A stretch of DNA of 64,000 nucleotides. It comes from Pyrus communis. Its lineage: Eukaryota; Streptophyta; Magnoliopsida; Rosales; Rosaceae. The notes beneath the pieces are model-generated. The model ran no database searches, was not told the origin of the DNA, and saw only the letters and a list, made by a program, of their open reading frames with translations. Positions within the stretch are counted from its first letter, which is position 1, and each line of letters starts with the position of its first letter. The DNA lies in the NCBI RefSeq assembly GCF_963583255.1, contig NC_084815.1, positions 5,441,724-5,505,723 on the forward strand, written 5' to 3'. Shown in pieces: positions 58,218 to 64,000 of this stretch. The translations under genes were made by a program, and so were the position numbers.

Positions 58218-61009
58218 ATCCCCCACATGAATGAAAAATTAGGAAGAATTTAAGAGTACAGGTGAGCAAGAGATGTATCAGGAGATGTGTCTTTTGGACT
58301 TGAACCTACCCTAGTGAATACTTATCGGATTTACTTGGTAACGCAGTGAATATGGATTCATGAACTATTCACCACAGCAGTAAACCGAGAGAATAAGCAA
58401 CACACATCATTAATCTTAATATTTTCCAGTTCATATGGTTGTGTTCATTTTGGTCCTCAACAAATCCCGAATTCATGAAAGCTTTAGAGAATTTAGCCAT
58501 CTCATACTCATAGAAGCGACCCACTTCTACTCTCACATAGGTGACCACTGATTAAGAATACTCTGCAATATTCCTCTTATTTATAAGATATCACTGTCAT
58601 TAAATATAAATATACATCCTAAAACTTCTGCAGACAACACACTTCTTCCATCATAGGAATGAGGTATATAGTGTGTTAACTTCTTTGAATCATGCCCAAC
58701 CAATTTGCCTATTGAACTTAGACCATGGGATCTCTAATCAACTAAGTTAGGTTTCAGCACGGCTGATTCATTAGTTATGTTGGTTTTAGCCTTATTCCCC
58801 TCGATGATCAACTTACTCACTCTCTAGTCTAACTTTTAATAATTGGATCCACCACTAGATTGACTATCATTAATGGTGTGTACAATCCATCTTATGAAAT
58901 TATATTTCATACGAGAGTAGTTGTTTGACATTGTTTGAAATGTCAAGTCCTCAAAATTATATTAGGACTTAATTACTAAGTAATTTGCTAACACTAAGCA
59001 CTTGGGTAAACTCCCCCACATTTAAGGTATTTGTAAGAAGGTCTCTAACCTTGCCATACCTTAAACAATTACTCATTACAAGAGATGGCATCTTAAATGT
59101 CGTTCAATTAGCAAATTACTTTTAACCAACCCCCACAATTCTTTCATAAATGTAGTTTCTTTTAATACTATCATTAAATCGATCACATTTTCCACTTTAA
59201 GGAGTAAGGAACAACTAAGACAGACTCTATCTATCTTTTTAGGCATTCATGCCTCACTAGAATCCCCGCCAAGGAATGTCAACTCCTTTTGAATATAGGC
59301 CTTAATTTGCCTATACCATTGTAAGAGAGATAATTTTTTCTCTCTTTCTAGAAGCATTTTTTTTTTCTTTTTTTAGACTTCTTAAGTTGACATATAATCT
59401 CAAGGATAGCCAAGTCACTCCCCCACACTTCACACGCATTGTGGTTGCTTTTAATGTTATTAATAACTCTTTCATCATACATCATTCTTGAGAAGAAAGT
59501 CGATGAAAATAGACTTTCTATATCATATCTATCTTCACTTGTTAGGAGGTCTTGACAACTTTCAAGGTTCCCATTGTTAAAGACTCATCTATAGAGTGCT
59601 TTTAAGTCTTTCAATTAGACCTTGCCCCCTACAATCCAATTGTCATCTTCCAGAGTTGAATAACTCATGCAAAATAAGTTTAACATGCATTTTTGTTACA
59701 GCGTAATAATGGGTTCTGACAACATCAAAATGTGTGTGTCCAGTTCTCTTAGGGTTATATACCCTTTCATATGAATACAACTCATTCCAATGGATGAGGT
59801 TTGAGAATGTATTCTATCAATTAGAAATGCAAGTTGTTCGTGTGAAGTAAATTTTCTTGCGAACACAAAAATCATACTTCTCATGAAATCACACACACAC
59901 ACGGCAAAGCCTCTCAATTAGTTGTGACTTATGGTATGATTCATGTAATCCAACATATGTGTTTGGCTGTTTTACCAATTAACATATCTTTTCATTTTAA
60001 ATGCAAAAGATACACCATTTACGTCTTTAGCAGGAAGACGTGATTGTCAGCTGCAAATTGATGCCATTCATAGACATCGTTGATCTCTTTCGTTAGTTTG
60101 AAGAAGATCAAGTCATAACCCCATCTCTGTAACTCAATATAGTTACTAACAAAAGACCCATAAGTCATCATGCCCTTTCAACATTTTTTGAAAGATGGCA
60201 TCTACTTAGTCTTTCGTGCATTTGTTCGGATTTGAACAGTCATAGTCATTCCCTTTTGGGCTTAGCAGGAAGGATGTAATTTCCAGCCTACCACATTCTT
60301 TCGCCAATCAATAACCAATATGAGCAAACATTATGATTTATATTCAAATAATTAAACATATGCCTGATGACATACGGTTTGGATTGTCAAACCGCTCTAC
60401 CACTTTGTTTTATTCCAGAAGCCAATCTGCACTCAAAAGGTTTAACATGAAAATTACAATCAATTGTTCCAGATACATTCCTTCAAATATGTGTGCGCAT
60501 TCTTTGGTAAATTATATAACATCTGAAATTGGTTTGTCAAACAAAGAGATAACTAAATAATTAATTGTCAGCATGCACCAAGATTAATATCATAATCATG
60601 AATTGTGATTCATATGAAAACGGAAATACCAATCAGTACTATGGTAAGAATACGATTCATTAGACAAGTAAATGCACCGCTTCGAATATGACAGATTACT
60701 AGTATACTACGTCAATCTTGAGAAAAACCAAAATATAGTCATGCAATTAAACATGTAATGTCTTTGAGTAGTCAATTAATATATGATAATATATCCAACA
60801 CCGTTGTAATCAATATGGATAACAATATTAGACACAAGTCATACTTCCATAACGATCATCATGTGCAATGATCTAAAGATCATCAACAACTTGTTTGATG
60901 ATTTTTTTTTCTCTTCACTGTTTTACGTAAACTGCATGTACGTCTTACATCCCACAATCTTTCAAAACATATTTTCTAACAATTGCATATAAAATTTTTG
61001 TCTTTAGAT

Positions 61010-61343
61010 TGTTGGAGCAATATTAGAAAATATGAAAATAACACAAGAATTCCATTAATAATAATCATAAAGAAATTCACAACATCAATTTATGTATGAG
61101 ATTAATATAAACAACTAGAGAGAAAGTTAGAAAAACTGACAAAGTTGGAGATTGAGGCTTGCATAAATGCAATGTCCTAAAGAAAGAATTTCGCTCCTTT
61201 TGAAACATTGTGACTGTTGTCTAAAGTTCCAACGATCAGACACAACTCATGAATTTGAATTCAATTATGACACATGGCTCTTATTTTTCATTCATATAAA
61301 AATTAAATATTATAATATTAATTATAATATATAATTTCCAACA
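61010..61343 (-). repeat. LTR (5' LTR) of the 3.6-kb element
   Basis: 334 bp. It lacks the ~220-bp block of the left LTR but carries about 65 bp (GACACAACTCATGAATTTG ... TTCATATAAA) missing there. Confidence 0.85.
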
Positions 61344-62894
61344 CTTAAGACCTCCTCTAAGTGAGAGACCAATACCACTAAAACAGTTAGTAACTATGTA
61401 ATTTTTTGTTTTGTTTGAATTGAAGCAATAATCTGTTTGCTGGAGGTCTCTGCTTGTTTAGTGGATTACAAACTTTGAGAATGAGCCTGAAACTTAATGG
61501 AATGTTAATTTTCTTACGGAGAACTATGTACGAGAAAGTTTATGCAACATTACATAGTGTGAGAATTATGTATTCGGAACACAAGCAATGCACCTCATAA
61601 TATAAGTCGACAGAGGATAGATTTTTTAGATGTCCTTTCACTTGTATTATGATATTTAGTGTACCAACTCGTGTGCCGAATACATTTAATATTCTCCCCT
61701 CAGTAACAATGCTGATGAAAGAAAGAAAAGCCCGAAATTACACGGAATGACAAATGGAAATAAAATATATTTCCTTGTTACCATTTCCCAACATTTCCAA
61801 ACGATGCAATGGAATAATTGCATTTCCAACCTTAGGAATATGCATGGAAAGTCCATTCCAAAGATTCCATTCTGCAAAACCAAAGAGGTTAGGGGTTAGA
61901 AGTAATAAAACATAAGACATCGGGTGCAGAGTTAATGCTCTAACAACTTGAGTTACAAATTATATTGTACTTCAAACTAATTTATTAACGTGGTTACTTT
62001 CACGTCTACCATGTAATTTTCATAATAAGTTATATTTAAACCTTCCATTCATGATTTCTTTTTGAAATAAAATTTCATTTTATGTACAAAAGAGTTCTAT
62101 TATCTAATCCATCTCATCGTGCCCTAGTTCTTATTCTTCTTCTAACCATGTCCTAACTCCTTAGTAGTTAATTACGTTTTAATAGTTAATTATTCATTCA
62201 AGAAGTGAAATAGACTAACTACATGTCACATTCTTCAACGTTGGGGTGATTTTTATTATGAGTCGTGAAGTTTCTATTTCCTCGCATATCATGAGATGGT
62301 AGTTGGAAGCACCGAAAGAATAAGATGAGAGCAATTAAAATGAATACGAATCCAACCCCATTTTTGGTTGTGTTAAAGTGTATCTTGGATGGATGGAATA
62401 TGATTTTATTTAGTTTCGGCCCATCGAGGTTTGAAATCGGGGTTCCAAACAAATTATGTATTTTCCAGATGATTGTTAGTTGTTTGAGAATTGAGATGCC
62501 TTTTCTAAACATACTACCTTTTCTAAACAATACCATAAAAGAAAGAATACGGAAAAGTAGCTTTTACTGAGCATATATGCACATTATAAGGAGGAGATAG
62601 TTTGAAATAAGAAGCAGCACCTTCAACCATTTTACTCAAATGCCGATATAAAACTTGTGTAGACATAAATCAACCACATCTAGTAAGAATACGGCACATG
62701 GACTACAAGCTCAAATACGAAGGTTTTACCCTTGACGCTGAGAGTAGACCACACATGAAACATAATGGTTAGAGCAATGTCTGCCCCTCCAGATCTTGAG
62801 CTTTCGGGACCAGGTAGATATCTTGGTGTCCTTTGGGCCTACAATATTAACATCCTGCCACTGCACCCTCCTCGGGCTTAAGGAGGCATGACTA

Positions 62895-63080
62895 AAAGCT
62901 GTTTGAGTGAAAATGTTTTTAAAATCAATTTTTAATAAAAATTCAAATTAATCCTAAAAAAACACTTGAAGTGCTTTATGTATTTCTTACAAAAAATACT
63001 TCAAGTACTTTTGGAATCACAATACATTTTTTATAAGTGATTTCAATTATTTAAAAACACTTTCCAACCAAGCCTTTAAA
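62895..63080. mobile_element. MITE-like repeat related to 10404-10622
   Basis: The left arm AGCTGTTTGAGTGAAAATG then TTTTTAAAATCAATTTTTA pairs with the right arm TTCAATTATTTAAAAACAC then TTTCCAACCAAGCC. The composition matches the hairpin at 10404-10622, with strong divergence. Confidence 0.45.
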
Positions 63081-63309
63081 ATTTAGTAAGCGGAAGGAGA
63101 CAGATGAGAGAGCGTCAAGGTTTTCCATATTAAAAAGTAAAACAATAAAAATAAATAAACAAATAAATAAATAACTATTTTATGTCCTTTTTCATAATTG
63201 GAAAGGGGGTTTGCACCTAGACATCTCTTAACTTGGACAGTAAATTCTACATAGAACACCAAGAATTAATAGTTTCACGAATTAATAGTTTCACGATAAT
63301 ACCAACTAG

Positions 63310-63470
63310 TACAATGGTCTAGCCATATTTTTCTTCATTTGTAAGTGAGATATCTTGTCTTCAACTCAAATGAATGACGATAACGTTGACTATATTTGTA
63401 TCAAATTTGATACCTAGTTAGTGGCTGACCCATTATGTGGTCCCTTTCCTCTTAAAGTAGAAAATCATTA
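63310..63470 (+). mobile_element. SINE-like fragment, plus strand
   Basis: ACAATGGTCTAGCCATATTT followed by CTTCATTTGTAAGTGAGATA and GTCTTCAACTC resembles the A-box and B-box layout of the SINE at 10706-10870. The downstream CCCATTATGTGGTCCC resembles the fragment at 42585-42690. Confidence 0.4.
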
Positions 63471-63635
63471 TATAAAAAGAAGGGTTAACTACATATAACT
63501 ACCTAACCTTCATGGGTAATTCCAAAGTGGTCTTAACATTTTTGTAACATTCCAAATATTAACCTCTAAAGTTATAAAAAATAAAATAAAATAGACATCT
63601 ATTAGGTCATGAACATTAAGTGATGACTTGAATAA

Positions 63636-64000
63636 TTATTGAAGCATGATTTCACTCTCCCGCAATCTAATCTCCAAACCGATCCCTTTTCACTTGACAA
63701 AGTTAGTGATGTGTTGACTAAGAATTGTCAATTTAGGGATTCACTCTATCAATCAATCAATAGGCTCCCTGGTCCAGCTTTGAAAGAAGGAAGTAAACAA
63801 CCTCTCTCGCTGGTCGAGTAAGTAAAGAGAATCAAAGTTAGAGCCTCCTGCCTTTCATTCATTCCATTTCCACATTAGACTGATTCAATGGAGAAAGCTA
63901 TTCCCTTCGGAGCGCATTTGTGAAATGTATTATTCCGTAGTTAAATATCCCTTTGGCGTCTGGGTTTCGGTGGTAGACCGACACAGGTGAACTCTCCCGG
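63636..64000. other. Unassigned edge segment of distinct composition
   Basis: From about 63640 the sequence is less AT-rich and lacks the poly-A/T runs of its surroundings (e.g. GCTCCCTGGTCCAGC, CTCTCGCTGGTCGAG, CCCTTCGGAGCGCA). A 60-codon plus frame (63639-63821) crosses it. The style recalls plant mitochondrial intergenic DNA, so a nuclear mitochondrial insertion is possible, but I recognise no organellar gene in it. It continues past the window edge. Confidence 0.3.

Larger units (their letters stand above)
57712..61343 (-). mobile_element. Second non-autonomous LTR retrotransposon, 3.6 kb
   Basis: LTRs at 57712-58217 and 61010-61343 begin TGTTGGAGCAATATTAGAAA and end ATATAATTTCCAACA (TGTTGGA/TCCAACA tips). 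A perfect duplication CTTAA flanks the element (57707-57711 and 61344-61348). On the minus strand CATGTGGGGGATT adjoins the left LTR as a polypurine tract, so the element points left. The 2.8-kb interior has no long frame and no retroviral domain; repeated CTCCCCCACA phrases occur. It must be mobilised in trans. Confidence 0.85.
61349..63635. other. Intergenic region with MITE and SINE traces
   Basis: No convincing gene. Around 61735-61875 there are mirrored GGAATGACAAATGGAAAT / AAGATTCCATTCTGC words of a TIR-type repeat. Two more fragments are listed separately. The two overlapping frames at 62219-62570 lie on opposite strands and show no domain. Confidence 0.5.

Noticed and set aside
63970..64000. 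ACCGACACAGGTG, which resembles a conserved 23S rRNA segment
   Set aside because: The preceding sequence does not match rRNA and the window ends at once. Too short to call.

Overview
The window is nuclear DNA from a flowering plant: two intron-bearing eukaryotic genes with GT-AG splice sites, long AT-rich intergenic DNA, and layered plant transposons. The repeat families (an LTR family ending in GATGGGTYGTYACA, hAT elements packed with CCTAGGCG words, non-autonomous LTR elements) look like those of Rosaceae, probably the apple/pear tribe. That lineage call is from memory and was not tested.

Region 1-10.3 kb: about 3.9 copies of a ~1-kb tandem repeat, cut at 3879 by a long minus-strand LTR (3880-7074) with some internal sequence. 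Next come a hAT element (9080-10092, 8-bp target duplication) and the end of a CACTA-like element (to 10328). The satellite and the CACTA-like end share the same TTGCGCGACG-type words. Region 10.4-15 kb: small MITEs and a SINE, then the one clearly intact conserved gene, the TOR-complex WD40 protein LST8 (11562-14797, ten coding exons, 317 aa), with a hairpin Mutator-type MITE in intron 2. Region 16.1-23.9 kb: a complete non-autonomous LTR element (LARD-like, TTTTA target duplication) with no recognisable pol but long ORFs on both strands. Region 24.4-34.8 kb: a decayed minus-strand copy of the RNA polymerase I largest subunit (NRPA1), with 14 exon blocks, several stops and frameshifts, no N-terminal half, and a second hAT element in one intron.

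Region 36-43 kb: a Copia remnant with MITEs inside it, then a small two-exon gene of unknown function (41410-42159). Region 43.45-56.1 kb: three nested insertions. A PIF/Harbinger element (TTA duplication) contains a decayed Tat-type Gypsy element, which in turn contains a 2.4-kb solo LTR (CACTC duplication). Region 56.4-57.3 kb: an intact single-exon gene for a very acidic, internally repetitive protein, starting 361 bp after the Harbinger end. It shares an EIPGPIPxLxDLY motif with the gene at 41.4 kb and with a fragment at 40.9 kb. Region 57.7-61.3 kb: a second non-autonomous LTR element (CTTAA duplication). The rest is intergenic, with MITE and SINE traces and an unassigned stretch at the right edge.

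Host genes cover little of the window. Its main story is insertion history: at least six insertions can be delimited to the base by target duplications, and several are nested. All boundaries were read by eye; no alignment or search was run.
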